Source: Sphingobacterium pedocola (lineage in GTDB: Bacteria; Bacteroidota; Bacteroidia; Sphingobacteriales; Sphingobacteriaceae). Taken from it: a stretch of DNA of 64,000 nt. Position numbers and translations under genes: made by a program. The notes below the pieces were generated by a model that saw only the letters and a program-made list of their open reading frames with translations, made no database searches and was not told where the DNA came from. Numbering within the stretch: position 1 is the stretch's first letter; every line of letters begins with the position of its first letter. The stretch covers positions 2,133,667-2,197,666 of the forward strand of contig NZ_MU158689.1 of NCBI RefSeq assembly GCF_015209965.1, in the 5' to 3' direction. Below are positions 36,439-46,039 of the stretch, in pieces.

Positions 36439-36805
36439 GTTAATAATGCAAATCATACAAAAAACACCTTAAAAGCACGATAGAACATCTTTTTAGATGT
36501 ACTATTTTATCCTTCCTTCTGCTGTTGCCCGCTGTCAACTCGTATATGCATAAAGGAAAACTTTCATGATCCACTGAATCACCAACAGGCATGAAAATTC
36601 TTGATGGCCTTTGGGAATAGACACTTTCAGAAAAAAAGGAAGGGCAACGTACATTACCCCTCCTTTTTTGTTTGCTGAAATCACTACATCACTATGGATA
36701 TACCAAATTTGGATAGTGGTAATGGAAATCATTGGTCGCATTCTTTATCGTCACTACTTTCTTAACCAAACAAAATACCAATATGCTTACTTACAGATAT
36801 TTAAA
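36439..36805. other. Intergenic stretch between the two mannan operons
   Basis: About 370 bp. Apart from the terminator hairpin at 36632-36669 I see only short frames without coding character and no recognisable gene remnant. Confidence 0.5.
36632..36669 (-). terminator. Terminator of the SusC-SusD-GH26 operon
   Basis: AAAAAAGGA-a-GGG (36632-36644) pairs with CCC-c-TCCTTTTTT (36657-36669). On the minus strand it ends in a run of T about 140 bp past the GH26 stop. It may work in both directions. Confidence 0.7.
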
Positions 36806-37870
36806 CTACAAACCATTCACTTCCTTCAACAGCAACACCCGATCAGAACCATATACTTCTTTGATTGTCTCGATGCTATTGTGTTCGAATACAAGCTCAG
36901 ACCAGCCCATAAAGAAAATCCAATCTTTTTGTTCCTGCAATACAGTTACAGAAGGTAATTTTTGACATTCGCCTATTCCCATAGGTTTGCCATTTGCGAC
37001 CCGTTTTATAGTCTCATATTTTTCTTTTGAAAATCCAGAAGCATCATCATAGACATCAAGGGAGACGATATCCCAATACTTATCACCCGGGTTGTACAAA
37101 TCGGCATCCTTATCCAGGGATGGAAAGTCCTGAATATTCCATACCCATATTAAATTGTCGAGCCCCTTTTCTTTTACCATGTAATCATGCACCCAACGGT
37201 ACAGTTTAACGGTACCCTCTTCACCCGGACGGCCACCCCACCAAAACTTTCCTTGATTCATCTCGTGAAACGGCCTGAACATAGCCACCACCTTATTGTC
37301 TTTTAATCGCCGAAGATGGACGGCTACTTCCTCCATCATCGTAACGAATTGCGTATGGATGCTTGTTCCCTCGGTAAAAAGTTCCTCCCATTGTTTATCC
37401 GTTAATGTGCTCAACACCCCTTTACCATCATCCCAGGCACAAGGCTGCCCGTTTGCAGGATTACAGGCGTGCCACATGATATTAACGATTGCACCGTTTT
37501 TAAACTGCTCAATCGCTTCGCTAATCATGGTTTCGCGGTGTTCAATATTTTCCTTTTGAAACAAGAAATCGCCGCTCCACAATGCAGGATAATCACCTAC
37601 CGTTTTATGTACCGCATCGGTCCACTGTGCCGGCTTACTGTTCGGTTCCCGATTGTGAATGCCACCGAGCACATACTTCGATTTAATATCGGATAAGAAT
37701 TTCAGTATACGACTTTTCTCCGCCTCGATCACACCCGAAGCCGAGTCGACCGTTTGCGTCATCGTCGTATCACGTTGTTTTGCGGTCGATCCATTTTCGC
37801 CCCCGCAGCCCGACAGCATTATTAAAGCCGCCGCGACCAGTCCTTGATAGTACAGTTTCCCTTTCACCAT
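36806..37870 (-). CDS. GH26 beta-mannanase (lipoprotein), second copy
   Basis: A 354-residue lipoprotein with signal LVAAALIMLSGC (Cys 22). The GH26 clan-A barrel has acid/base E203 in FRPFHEMNQGKFWWGG and nucleophile E301 in MGIGECQKLP; the adjacent residues (HE, WW) line the -1 subsite. It should cut beta-1,4-mannan or glucomannan at the cell surface or in the periplasm. It differs strongly from the GH26 upstream, so the two may split endo and mannobiose-releasing roles. It starts 26 bp after that gene. Confidence 0.92.
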   Translation of the reverse strand: MVKGKLYYQGLVAAALIMLSGCGGENGSTAKQRDTTMTQTVDSASGVIEAEKSRILKFLSDIKSKYVLGGIHNREPNSKPAQWTDAVHKTVGDYPALWSGDFLFQKENIEHRETMISEAIEQFKNGAIVNIMWHACNPANGQPCAWDDGKGVLSTLTDKQWEELFTEGTSIHTQFVTMMEEVAVHLRRLKDNKVVAMFRPFHEMNQGKFWWGGRPGEEGTVKLYRWVHDYMVKEKGLDNLIWVWNIQDFPSLDKDADLYNPGDKYWDIVSLDVYDDASGFSKEKYETIKRVANGKPMGIGECQKLPSVTVLQEQKDWIFFMGWSELVFEHNSIETIKEVYGSDRVLLLKEVNGL

Positions 37871-37896
37871 GCAAATATTTTTAATTTAAAAATGCG

Positions 37897-39087
37897 TTAA
37901 TTAACCGTGACCTCTTCCGCCATTACATACATATTAGGCAAATCTTTGGAGAATAAGCTCACCGAACTCCGATACAGTACCTTGAAATCTTCCACCGAAC
38001 TATGCCCTTTCCACGGACCATAGAAGTGAAACCCCTCCTTCAGGGGATCGTACGCGTTCCGCCACAGCACCACCATGCTTATCTTTTTACCGATCAACGG
38101 TGTCAGTATTTCCTTCGTCCAATACTCGGTATACGGCGCACCTCCATTTCTTATCCCTTCTATTCCTACTTCCGTTACACCAGAGGGTTTAAGCTTTTCT
38201 TTCGACAGCTCCTGCAACGCTTTAAGATTAGACTGGAAAGCCTGCGTATTGGCGCCGTGATAACAATCCATTCCAATAAAATCCACGAAGCTATCTCCCG
38301 GCCAACGAAACAACAGCTCCTCCCGGCCGCCTACGTTATCCCGTTGCGGCGAGATCGCATAAATAAAGTTGTTTACACCCTTCACCTCTTTTAAATAGTT
38401 CAAGGTAAATTTCCAAAGTTGAATAAATTCATCGTTTGTTGTACACTTGCTTCCCCACCACGACCATTGTTGTGTGTGTTCGTGAAAAGGCCGGTAAATA
38501 ATGGGGATCAGTTTTCCCTGCTCGTCTTTAAGCGACAGGGCAAATTCCGCTAAGTTATCCAGCCACTGCTTAAATTTTACATTTGTGGCGCTTCCGTCCT
38601 GTAGAATCTGTTTGGCCACATCGTTGGATGAGTTGTCCCAAGAATCTCCTCCCGTAAGGGGATTATTCAGGTGGCACACCGCCGTAATTACTTCACCACG
38701 CTTGCGTGCTTCCAGAATGGTCCTTTTCCGTACGGCATTTAGGGTAGATGTCGCCTTGCGGTCGTCCATCACCTCGGCAAAATCGACACTGAATACAGCC
38801 GGATAATCCTCCACGATTTCGTAGACATCCGACCGACCAGGTTCGTTCATCCATTCACGTCCATAGATCAACGCGTCATGGTGCCCAAACATAAATCCTT
38901 TGCTCTGTATTCGCCAGAGCTGCGAATAAAGCGCTTTCGTTTCCGCCGTAGCAGATTTATCGTATAAGCTCAATGACACCGCCTCATCCTTGCCCTTGTC
39001 ATCATCGATGCTATCGTCTTTCGATTTCCCACATCCTACGGTAACCATCAAAAGAAAGGCAAAACTTAAAATCGTATTTTTGTTCAT
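37897..39087 (-). CDS. GH26 beta-mannanase (lipoprotein), first copy
   Basis: A 396-residue lipoprotein with signal AFLLMVTVGC (Cys 19) and an acidic Asp-rich linker (DDSIDDDKGKD), like the export signals of surface lipoproteins in Bacteroidota. Catalytic residues are E203 in YRPFHEHTQQWSWWG and E306 in GVTEVGIEG. Other GH26 landmarks are GHHDALIYGREW and VCHLNNPLTGGDSW. The enzyme is probably surface-exposed and makes the first cuts in mannan. It starts 10 bp after the glycan-binding protein stop. Confidence 0.93.
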   Translation of the reverse strand: MNKNTILSFAFLLMVTVGCGKSKDDSIDDDKGKDEAVSLSLYDKSATAETKALYSQLWRIQSKGFMFGHHDALIYGREWMNEPGRSDVYEIVEDYPAVFSVDFAEVMDDRKATSTLNAVRKRTILEARKRGEVITAVCHLNNPLTGGDSWDNSSNDVAKQILQDGSATNVKFKQWLDNLAEFALSLKDEQGKLIPIIYRPFHEHTQQWSWWGSKCTTNDEFIQLWKFTLNYLKEVKGVNNFIYAISPQRDNVGGREELLFRWPGDSFVDFIGMDCYHGANTQAFQSNLKALQELSKEKLKPSGVTEVGIEGIRNGGAPYTEYWTKEILTPLIGKKISMVVLWRNAYDPLKEGFHFYGPWKGHSSVEDFKVLYRSSVSLFSKDLPNMYVMAEEVTVN

Positions 39088-39097
39088 AACCCGTTAT

Positions 39098-40036
39098 TTA
39101 GTTCTTTTTAACTTCGACCCAATATCTTCTCGGCTTTTTAACGAACTTATCGTAGTCCGAGTAAATAGCCGACCAATCATCCGTACCGTTCAACGCAAAG
39201 GCAAAAGCATTATGCTGTATCGTCTTGGTGAAACCGTTACCCAAATCTTCTGCCGTAGCTCCTAAGAAAGAGCAATTTACACGCGTTCCATCCGCAAAAA
39301 TTAAGGTGAGTACATCCGTAGTATAATCCCTTTCCCATGTACCTTCACCCTTTGGCAGCTTGCGATAAAAATGATTCACATCGGTACGCGGATCAAGGAT
39401 ATAGGTAAAATCCGCATAGAGACCATCCGCTCCGGCATCATTTATAAAATCCCCTGTCGTTCGGCCTGTAGGCGTCACACCGGTCAGGGTAAATGTCAAC
39501 TTGTTATCCAGCTCTACTTGCGGGCCGTCCGTAGCCGGCCAAATCCAAGGCTTGCTCGTTAACGATAGTACAGCACCACCTCCATATTCAGGCCCCGTTC
39601 CGCCGTATACCACTAGGTCCGTGATATCGTATGTTCCGGTTATGGTTTCTTCAAACGGCTCCACCTCTACCTCCCATTCCCTCAATTCGCCCGTCTCGGC
39701 TGTTACCTCGTATTTAAACGTATAGTCATTTGCCAAAAAATCAACCTGCTCGCCCGAATTCGGAAAAACTGAAGCCCGATATGACTGCTGGATAATGGGC
39801 CTCACCTTCGAAAAATCCGTATGCTCTTCCACCAGCACCTTTACCTTTACTTTTCCTGCTGTGCGATCTACTACCGCAGCACCGATCTGGGTAAAACCCT
39901 CGCCCATCGTAAAGTTCTCAATAGACTTTTCGTTGCTTTTAACGCCGTCGTAAGGATCTTTCTGGCATCCCACAAATAGTCCAAGCATCAGCAGCACCGC
40001 TAGCGCCGCTTCTATTTTCAATATTTTCGATTTCAT
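39098..40036 (-). CDS. Surface glycan-binding lipoprotein candidate (DUF5018-like N-terminal domain)
   Basis: About 312 residues. The signal VLLMLGLFVGC is followed by an Ig-like domain of the DUF5018 type (IENFTMGEGFTQIGAAVVD, closing YTFKYEVTAETGELREWEVEV). A C-terminal beta-rich domain follows from about residue 135. There is no catalytic motif. Its place directly after SusD and before the mannanases is the usual site of a surface glycan-binding protein. Starts at 40036 or 40045 are both possible. Confidence 0.7.
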   Translation of the reverse strand: MKSKILKIEAALAVLLMLGLFVGCQKDPYDGVKSNEKSIENFTMGEGFTQIGAAVVDRTAGKVKVKVLVEEHTDFSKVRPIIQQSYRASVFPNSGEQVDFLANDYTFKYEVTAETGELREWEVEVEPFEETITGTYDITDLVVYGGTGPEYGGGAVLSLTSKPWIWPATDGPQVELDNKLTFTLTGVTPTGRTTGDFINDAGADGLYADFTYILDPRTDVNHFYRKLPKGEGTWERDYTTDVLTLIFADGTRVNCSFLGATAEDLGNGFTKTIQHNAFAFALNGTDDWSAIYSDYDKFVKKPRRYWVEVKKN

Positions 40037-40047
40037 GGTTAACATAC

Positions 40048-41580
40048 TTAAGGTTTTATTAAAGGGTTTGAATCAATTTCACGTTGTGGGATAGGGAAGA
40101 AATAAGCGCCAGATGTAATGCTTTTCCCATACTTCACCACCAATACCTTTTCCATGCTATTGGTACGGCGAAGGTCGAATAACCTATTTCCTTCAAAAGC
40201 CAATTCGAGTGCGCGCTCCTCCACAACAGCCTCTCTAAACGCAGCTGGCGCTAGATTCGGCGTCAATGGTCCTAACCCCGCGCGGTTGCGAATTCTATTC
40301 ACGGCAGCATAGGCTTCCGTAGTCGGCCCAGCAGCTTCGGCATATACCAGCAAGATATCCGAATAACGGATTACCGGCGAGTTTGTACTCATCTTATCCG
40401 CATCCCGTAAGGGGTCTATAAACTTTCGGGTAAAGGGGCGTGAAAAATCGTTTATTCCCAACGGAATAACGTTGCCGTCGGGGTTCACCACTTCCGACAC
40501 AATCAGATCAGTTTTTCGTTTATCGCTCGCATTATAACTGTTATAATGATGCGCCTCCATCTGGAAATGGTTCCATCCACGGCCAATATTGATCGATTCC
40601 GTATTCGGATCACTGGGATTATAGGGGATTGTCATGACGAAGCCCGGATCCGGCAAAAACATATTGGGCAATTTGGAGTAGTTACCTTCCCGTTCACCGG
40701 AACGATCTACCGCTGCATCGAAAATATGCTCCGAGATCGCTGCATTTTTATACACTTCCGTATTCCAGATATCCGGAAGTACATCCGTAAAATTAAACAC
40801 CTGTTGATCGTTGATGACTTTACCTGCATAATTCCTTGCCTCATCATACATCTCATCGCTATTCGTTACGAAATCATAGCCAGCCGAGCCCGAAGCCTTA
40901 GCAGTGGCCAAGTGCAAATACACTTTTGATAGTAAGGCCTGTGCCGCCACGCGGTTTGCACGACCTTCAAAATTCTTCACCGCAGACATCAATTCTTCGC
41001 CCTGTTTCAAATCGGCAATAATCACATCATACAGATCGGATATGCTGGACTTCGCCACCGGTATCTGCCCCGCCTCTACCAGCGGCTCCAAACGAAGGGG
41101 TACCTCGCCAAATAAACGAACCAAGTTAAAATTGTGCAGCGCACGCAAGAAATACCCTTCCCCCACAATTTGATTGCGGTCTGCATCCGGCATATTCGGT
41201 ACGTTAGGCACATTGGTAATGACCGCGTTGGCCCTTGCAATGCCTCGGTACATATAAGTCCAAAGGTTATCTAAATCAGAATTGGTCGAGGTCGTCCGCA
41301 GCTGCTCCAGTTCAAAATTCGCCTGTCCCGCATCCGATTTTGCTGTTAGGTTTTCCGTCGGCAGCTCCGTAATGAGGTAATAACCCCGCGAATAGTATCC
41401 CACTTCGGGCAATATTGCATACGCATAGACCAGGCCCGATAAGGCATCCTCTGCGGTTTTATAAAACGAATTAGAATTCACGATACCATAGGGTTCTTCT
41501 GTCAATTTCGAGCACGACAGAAAAGTGCTACTTGCTATTCCCGCTAGGCAAATGCCTGCAATAATCTTATTCATCTTCAT
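40048..41580 (-). CDS. SusD/RagB-family lipoprotein of the mannan locus
   Basis: A 510-residue protein with signal AGIASSTFLSC and the SusD start SKLTEEPYGIVNSNSFYKTAEDA. The TPR-like core holds GEGYFLRALHNFNLVRLFGEVPL, and the C-terminus has AVVEERALELAFEGNRLFDLRR. It binds manno-oligosaccharides and closes the SusC barrel. It starts 18 bp after the SusC stop. Confidence 0.93.
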   Translation of the reverse strand: MKMNKIIAGICLAGIASSTFLSCSKLTEEPYGIVNSNSFYKTAEDALSGLVYAYAILPEVGYYSRGYYLITELPTENLTAKSDAGQANFELEQLRTTSTNSDLDNLWTYMYRGIARANAVITNVPNVPNMPDADRNQIVGEGYFLRALHNFNLVRLFGEVPLRLEPLVEAGQIPVAKSSISDLYDVIIADLKQGEELMSAVKNFEGRANRVAAQALLSKVYLHLATAKASGSAGYDFVTNSDEMYDEARNYAGKVINDQQVFNFTDVLPDIWNTEVYKNAAISEHIFDAAVDRSGEREGNYSKLPNMFLPDPGFVMTIPYNPSDPNTESINIGRGWNHFQMEAHHYNSYNASDKRKTDLIVSEVVNPDGNVIPLGINDFSRPFTRKFIDPLRDADKMSTNSPVIRYSDILLVYAEAAGPTTEAYAAVNRIRNRAGLGPLTPNLAPAAFREAVVEERALELAFEGNRLFDLRRTNSMEKVLVVKYGKSITSGAYFFPIPQREIDSNPLIKP

Positions 41581-41598
41581 GTCTTTTTGAAATTTAGG

Positions 41599-44500
41599 TT
41601 AAAATCCTACCGATACACCAAAAGAGTAAGCCCGAGGACGGGGGTAGTTACCCCAATTTATCCCGTCCAAACCCACCTCCGGATCAAATCCCTTATTAAA
41701 TTTGGTAATCGTCAACAAATTATTTCCCGATGCATACAACCTGATATTGCTGATCCCTTTAATCATTCCCGGTCTAAAGCTATAACCGAGTGTTACATTC
41801 TGAAGGCGTAAAAACGATCCATCTTCCACAAAGAAATCAGACGCTTTATACCCCCGTGTATTATTCGCGCGTGGATAGAGATTGCTTGAGTTATCCGGGG
41901 TCCAGCGCTGCACCTGCCGACTAGGTGTCATCTTCTGCAAATCGAACACATCGTTGCCATATACGCCATAAAACTGTGCGTTTAAATCAAAGCGCTTATA
42001 CGAAACCGAGGTGTTAAAACTGTAAATAAAATTCGGGGTCGGATCGCCTATAACGACGCGATCGTATGTCGGATCGATCGTACCATCGGGGCTACCATCC
42101 GCACCGGCTATATCCGTATACTTAATCTCACCCGGGATAGCTTCCGCTCCTGTAAGCCCCGCTTCTATCCCCTCTTCGAGCGATTGGATAATACCGTCGG
42201 AGCGATACCCGTAAAAGGTATACATCGGCTGCCCGATAATAAAGTGGTTCACATTCTGACGCACCATTTCGATCAACGATCCCGTCACCACGCGGTCGCT
42301 TTCGCCCATGGCGACCACCTTGTTTCTATTCAAGGCGAAGTTACCGCCTACAGACCAGCTTAAGTCTTCCCGTTGGATAATCCCCGCGTTGAAGCCCATT
42401 TCGAAGCCGCGATTACTGATCTCTCCATCATTAACCCATTGTTGGTCAAAACCTGATGACGGCGAGATGGTACGTGTGCGTAATAAATCTTTCGTATGCT
42501 TATCGTAATAATCTAGGGTTAACGTAAAGCGCTGGTTCATAAAGCCGATGTCTAATCCCAGGTCGTATGAAGTCGTTGTCTCCCATTTTAGGCTTTTGTT
42601 TCCTAAGCCGCCAACAATGGTTAGCCCCTGTTCATTGTTGGCACCTGCCAACCCAGGACCAAAGCCCGTCATAAAGCCGTTTTGTGCGCCAACATAGTAG
42701 CGTTCCGAGCCAAATCTGTCTAAGGTTTGATAAGGTGAAATACCTTGGTTACCCGTCAGACCGTAGCTTGCACGTAATTTCAGTTCGGAGAATGCGTTCA
42801 GATCTTTGATAAAAGATTCTTCATTTAATTTCCAGGCTACCGCAGCCGAGGGAAAGAAGGCCCATTTGTTATTTTCACCAAATTTGGTCGATCCATCTGC
42901 ACGCCCCGTAACCGTAAATAAATACTTATCCAGCAAGGCATAGTTAGCCCTACCAAACCAGGAGTGTAAGGTAGACGCAGATAGACCATTGCTGAGCACC
43001 TTAGTCTTGGCGCTGTTTAAATTTTCGTTCTGCAAGTTGTCGTTCACGAAGTTCATCCCCATGAGGTTGCTTGTGCGCGTCCGGGAATTCTGGAGGGAAA
43101 AACCACCCACGACGTTCAAGCGATGGATATCGTTGAATGTCTTATCGATCGTTAAGTAGTTCTCATTGACCAGTTCATTGTTATTATAGTTGTTGATCGC
43201 ACCATACCCTGTATTTTCATATCCACGGAATGTAACATTTGCCGGTTCGTATACATCGCCGATCGAATTCCCATACTTGGTACTTAATTGCGTTCTAAAT
43301 TGCAACCAGTTAGTAAGTTTTGCGCTGACGAATATCGTCCCCAGTACGTCGATCGTTTTCGACTTGTTAAGTACCTGGTTTGCGATCGCAATGGGGTTAC
43401 CAAAATCCATGGCCGATGTACGGAAGTAATTTCCATTTTCATCATAAACCGGAAATATCCGTGAGCGGCCAGCACTTAGGTTTTGCCCGGTATTATTGGT
43501 ATAGGTTAATATGATATTTGTTCCCGCAGAGATTGCGTTCGTTAATTTTTGGTCCAGGTTAAGCCTACCCGTGTATTTGTCATACGCATTTTTAATGGCT
43601 AGACCTTCCTCTTTATAGTAATTGCCCGACATGGAATATTTTGTATTGTCCGAGCCACCATCTACTCCCAGCGTATAGTTTTGCGAAAATGGATTGCGGT
43701 ATACCAGATCGGCCCAGTCTGTATTTGTGTTCCATTGCGGTTTGTTGGGATCCAGGCCGCGTAATTCGGCGATGGATGGGAAATACACTCCGCTTCTCAC
43801 TTCACCAAGATACGGCAATTGGCTCAGCGGTGTGCCACCGTTAAGCGCAGCCTCATTCGCATACACAGCCTCTTCAATACCATCTCGCCAAAGATCAGGC
43901 TTCACGGACAGCGTAGAAATGGTATTCAACGTATTTAATGATATCCGTGGCGTGCCTGCACGTGCTTTTTTGGTTGTTACCATAATCACACCATTCGCCC
44001 CTCTTGATCCATAAATCGCGGCTGATGATGCATCCTTTAATACCTCTATAGATTCAATATCCTCCGGATTGATTTGTTTCAGATCCCCTGCATCCCCCCA
44101 GGGAAAACCATCCACCACCACAAGAGGTGCATTCGATCCACTTAACGAGCTATTTCCGCGGATACGTACCGTGGCACCGGCGCCCGGCTGTCCACTGGAT
44201 ATCGCTACCTGCACACCGGGAATCTTACCCTGCAGCAGCTGATCGACCGACGAGGCCGGTGTTTTATTTAAATCACTTCCTTTTAATGTAGCGACAGCCC
44301 CCGTTAGGTCGCTCTTTTTAACCCCTCCATATCCCACTACGACAACATCATCCAGATCCACCGTTGTACTTAAGAGGACGGCGTCAATGGTAGATCTATT
44401 GTTGAGGGAAATCTGCTGAGATTGCAATCCCACCGAACTAAAAGACAACACATTCTCCTTATCGGCGACGGTTACCTGATAGCTCCCCTCTTCATTCGTG

Positions 44501-44661
44501 GTAACGGTATACGTACCCGATTTCACCGTGACACCAGAGAGCGGCTTTCCCTCGCTGTCTCTTACCACACCAGACACCGAACGGCTTTGTGCCATCGTGA
44601 ACTGGACCGCGAAAAGTACACTACAAAAAATAGCGCAGGTTCTTAATAAACTTCTTCTCAT
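41599..44661 (-). CDS. SusC/RagA-family TonB-dependent transporter of the mannan locus
   Basis: About 1020 residues from 44661 (MRRSLLRTCAIFCSVLF). Order: signal peptide, CarboxypepD_reg-like domain (SGVVRDSEGKPLSGVTVKSG), the VDLDDVVVVGYGGVKKSDLTG box, a plug with VLKDASSAAIYGSRGANGVI, and a barrel ending YSFGVSVGF. It imports manno-oligosaccharides made by the surface GH26. First gene of the operon, with a promoter and AraC-type elements upstream. Confidence 0.94.
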   Translation of the reverse strand: MRRSLLRTCAIFCSVLFAVQFTMAQSRSVSGVVRDSEGKPLSGVTVKSGTYTVTTNEEGSYQVTVADKENVLSFSSVGLQSQQISLNNRSTIDAVLLSTTVDLDDVVVVGYGGVKKSDLTGAVATLKGSDLNKTPASSVDQLLQGKIPGVQVAISSGQPGAGATVRIRGNSSLSGSNAPLVVVDGFPWGDAGDLKQINPEDIESIEVLKDASSAAIYGSRGANGVIMVTTKKARAGTPRISLNTLNTISTLSVKPDLWRDGIEEAVYANEAALNGGTPLSQLPYLGEVRSGVYFPSIAELRGLDPNKPQWNTNTDWADLVYRNPFSQNYTLGVDGGSDNTKYSMSGNYYKEEGLAIKNAYDKYTGRLNLDQKLTNAISAGTNIILTYTNNTGQNLSAGRSRIFPVYDENGNYFRTSAMDFGNPIAIANQVLNKSKTIDVLGTIFVSAKLTNWLQFRTQLSTKYGNSIGDVYEPANVTFRGYENTGYGAINNYNNNELVNENYLTIDKTFNDIHRLNVVGGFSLQNSRTRTSNLMGMNFVNDNLQNENLNSAKTKVLSNGLSASTLHSWFGRANYALLDKYLFTVTGRADGSTKFGENNKWAFFPSAAVAWKLNEESFIKDLNAFSELKLRASYGLTGNQGISPYQTLDRFGSERYYVGAQNGFMTGFGPGLAGANNEQGLTIVGGLGNKSLKWETTTSYDLGLDIGFMNQRFTLTLDYYDKHTKDLLRTRTISPSSGFDQQWVNDGEISNRGFEMGFNAGIIQREDLSWSVGGNFALNRNKVVAMGESDRVVTGSLIEMVRQNVNHFIIGQPMYTFYGYRSDGIIQSLEEGIEAGLTGAEAIPGEIKYTDIAGADGSPDGTIDPTYDRVVIGDPTPNFIYSFNTSVSYKRFDLNAQFYGVYGNDVFDLQKMTPSRQVQRWTPDNSSNLYPRANNTRGYKASDFFVEDGSFLRLQNVTLGYSFRPGMIKGISNIRLYASGNNLLTITKFNKGFDPEVGLDGINWGNYPRPRAYSFGVSVGF

Positions 44662-44763
44662 TATACTTAACATTTAGATTTATACATCGCTTATTTAGGC
44701 AACTTGTCATCCGTTTCGATGTACGATCCGAATTCCTCAAATTGGTTAGCCATCAGCGTTAGA

Positions 44764-44809
44764 CAAAGATATTCTAAAGCAGGTCAATCAGAGCAATACT
44801 ATTTTAACC
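44764..44809 (-). promoter_or_regulatory. Promoter of the mannan SusC operon with upstream element
   Basis: The minus-strand -7 box TATCTTTG (44771 to 44764) lies about 100 bp before the SusC ATG. The plus-strand reading AATACTATTTTAACC (44795-44809) begins 24 bp away, close to where the -33 region falls. The same pair of boxes occurs at the GH30 operon. Confidence 0.55.
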
Positions 44810-44870
44810 AAATATTATACTCAAAATAGTTAAAAGGCTATTTGGAAAACAGATAACACGAAAAAAGATA

Positions 44871-44885
44871 TATATTATTTTAACT
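44871..44885. promoter_or_regulatory. Second copy of the mannan upstream element
   Basis: TATATTATTTTAACT, a close match in the same orientation to the elements at 44795 and 36424, 76 bp from the first. A reverse-oriented half (TTTTAACTATTTTGAG on the minus strand, within 44821-44836) lies between the two. Repeated sites of this kind suit an AraC-family activator. Confidence 0.4.
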
Positions 44886-44887
44886 AT

Positions 44888-45766
44888 TTATATGAAAATA
44901 CGGCTACCGCTAAAGTTTATACGGTATTCAGAAGGGGTACAATTCTTCTTTCGTTTAAACGCCCTGTTAAAGTTGGATATATTATTAAACCCACATAAGT
45001 AGCATATTTCAGCTACCGTATTGCTCGTTTCGATCAACATGCGGGTGGCATGCCCGAGTCTGATTTCATTCAGGTTGTCGATAAAGGTTTTTCCAGTTCT
45101 TTTTTTGATAAAACGGGAAAATGAAACTTCAGACATATTCACCTGATCCGCAACTTCTTTGAGCGATACCGAAGAACCAAAATTTTTATTCATAAACTCA
45201 AAGGCCGCATCCAGCCTCCTGCTCCGGAAATTCAGACTTTTATCCAGTAGCATATCACCTTCCACCAGTGTCTTGGAATCTGTGCTGACCGATAACTCGC
45301 GCAAAATAAGCATGAGTTTAATCACGGAATCAAAACCGATCGTTTTATGAAGTGTGAGGATTTCGGGGGCTATTTTTTCAACAGTTTCCTTCGAAAACTG
45401 AATGCCAAAGCGGCTCAGTTCAAACATCCGTTTTATAAAGTTCAGCTGGTTTTTATGGAGAAAATTATCGCTAAATAGGTCCTTGTTCCACTGTATGGTC
45501 ACTTCTGTGATTTTGGTTGACCGACAATGATGATTAAACCAACCATGGGGCAGATTGGGTCCGGTGAGCACCAATTCCAAATCATCGATTTCTTCCATTT
45601 TGTCACCCACTACGCGCTGCGCACCTTTTGCGTACAAAATCATGTTTAATTCGTATTCCTCATGATAATGATAGGGAAAATCGAACTTCTCTTTCTCTCT
45701 ATGGAATACGGTAAAACATTCTGTTTCCCGTAAGGGCGTCACTTCTTTGATAGCGTTGTGGTTCAT
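44888..45766 (-). CDS. AraC-family transcriptional regulator with N-terminal cupin
   Basis: About 292 residues from 45766 (MNHNAIKEV); the in-frame start 19 codons upstream lies across a hairpin and is less likely. Residues about 25-100 form a cupin sugar-sensing domain (FPYHYHEEYELNMIL, then GPNLPHGWF). Residues about 195-285 form two AraC helix-turn-helix units (VSLKEVADQVNMSEVSFSRFIKKR; ICYLCGFNNISNFNRAFKR). It is directly upstream of the mannan SusC operon on the same strand, and probably activates both mannan operons through the shared element. Confidence 0.88.
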   Translation of the reverse strand: MNHNAIKEVTPLRETECFTVFHREKEKFDFPYHYHEEYELNMILYAKGAQRVVGDKMEEIDDLELVLTGPNLPHGWFNHHCRSTKITEVTIQWNKDLFSDNFLHKNQLNFIKRMFELSRFGIQFSKETVEKIAPEILTLHKTIGFDSVIKLMLILRELSVSTDSKTLVEGDMLLDKSLNFRSRRLDAAFEFMNKNFGSSVSLKEVADQVNMSEVSFSRFIKKRTGKTFIDNLNEIRLGHATRMLIETSNTVAEICYLCGFNNISNFNRAFKRKKNCTPSEYRINFSGSRIFI

Positions 45767-45792
45767 ATTAGTCAAAATACTATCAACTAAAA

Positions 45793-45829
45793 TAGGGATT
45801 GCAACATTAAAATCATAGCGCAATCCCTA
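45793..45829. repeat. 10-bp inverted repeat upstream of the AraC gene
   Basis: TAGGGATTGC (45793-45802) pairs perfectly with GCAATCCCTA (45820-45829) around a 17-nt loop, 27 bp before the likely start of the regulator. It could be an operator or a hairpin in the mRNA leader. Confidence 0.5.
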
Positions 45830-45952
45830 ATAATTGTAAAAAATCGTCGTATTTTAACAATTTAGATTCATATATGGATAAAATAGTATCAGTCGAAACT
45901 CACCTAAAAGCAAAAACATGGCAACATATGGGCTACTTTTTTATAAAAAAAT

Positions 45953-45960
45953 TATATTTG
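45953..45960 (+). promoter_or_regulatory. Candidate -7 box of the ECF sigma gene
   Basis: TATATTTG fits TAnnTTTG, 80 bp before the ATG at 46040. No good -33 TTTG is visible at 19-21 bp, so activity may be low or helped by another factor. Confidence 0.45.
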
Positions 45961-46039
45961 TCAAATAAATCTTAGTGAACGGGGCAAAATCCTGATAAAA
46001 TGGCAATCCAATACACCGGGATTATGAATAACATACAGC

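Noticed and set aside
36535..36741. A 68-codon minus-strand frame between the mannan operons
   Set aside because: It spans the terminator hairpin and its translation looks non-protein-like; treated as intergenic.
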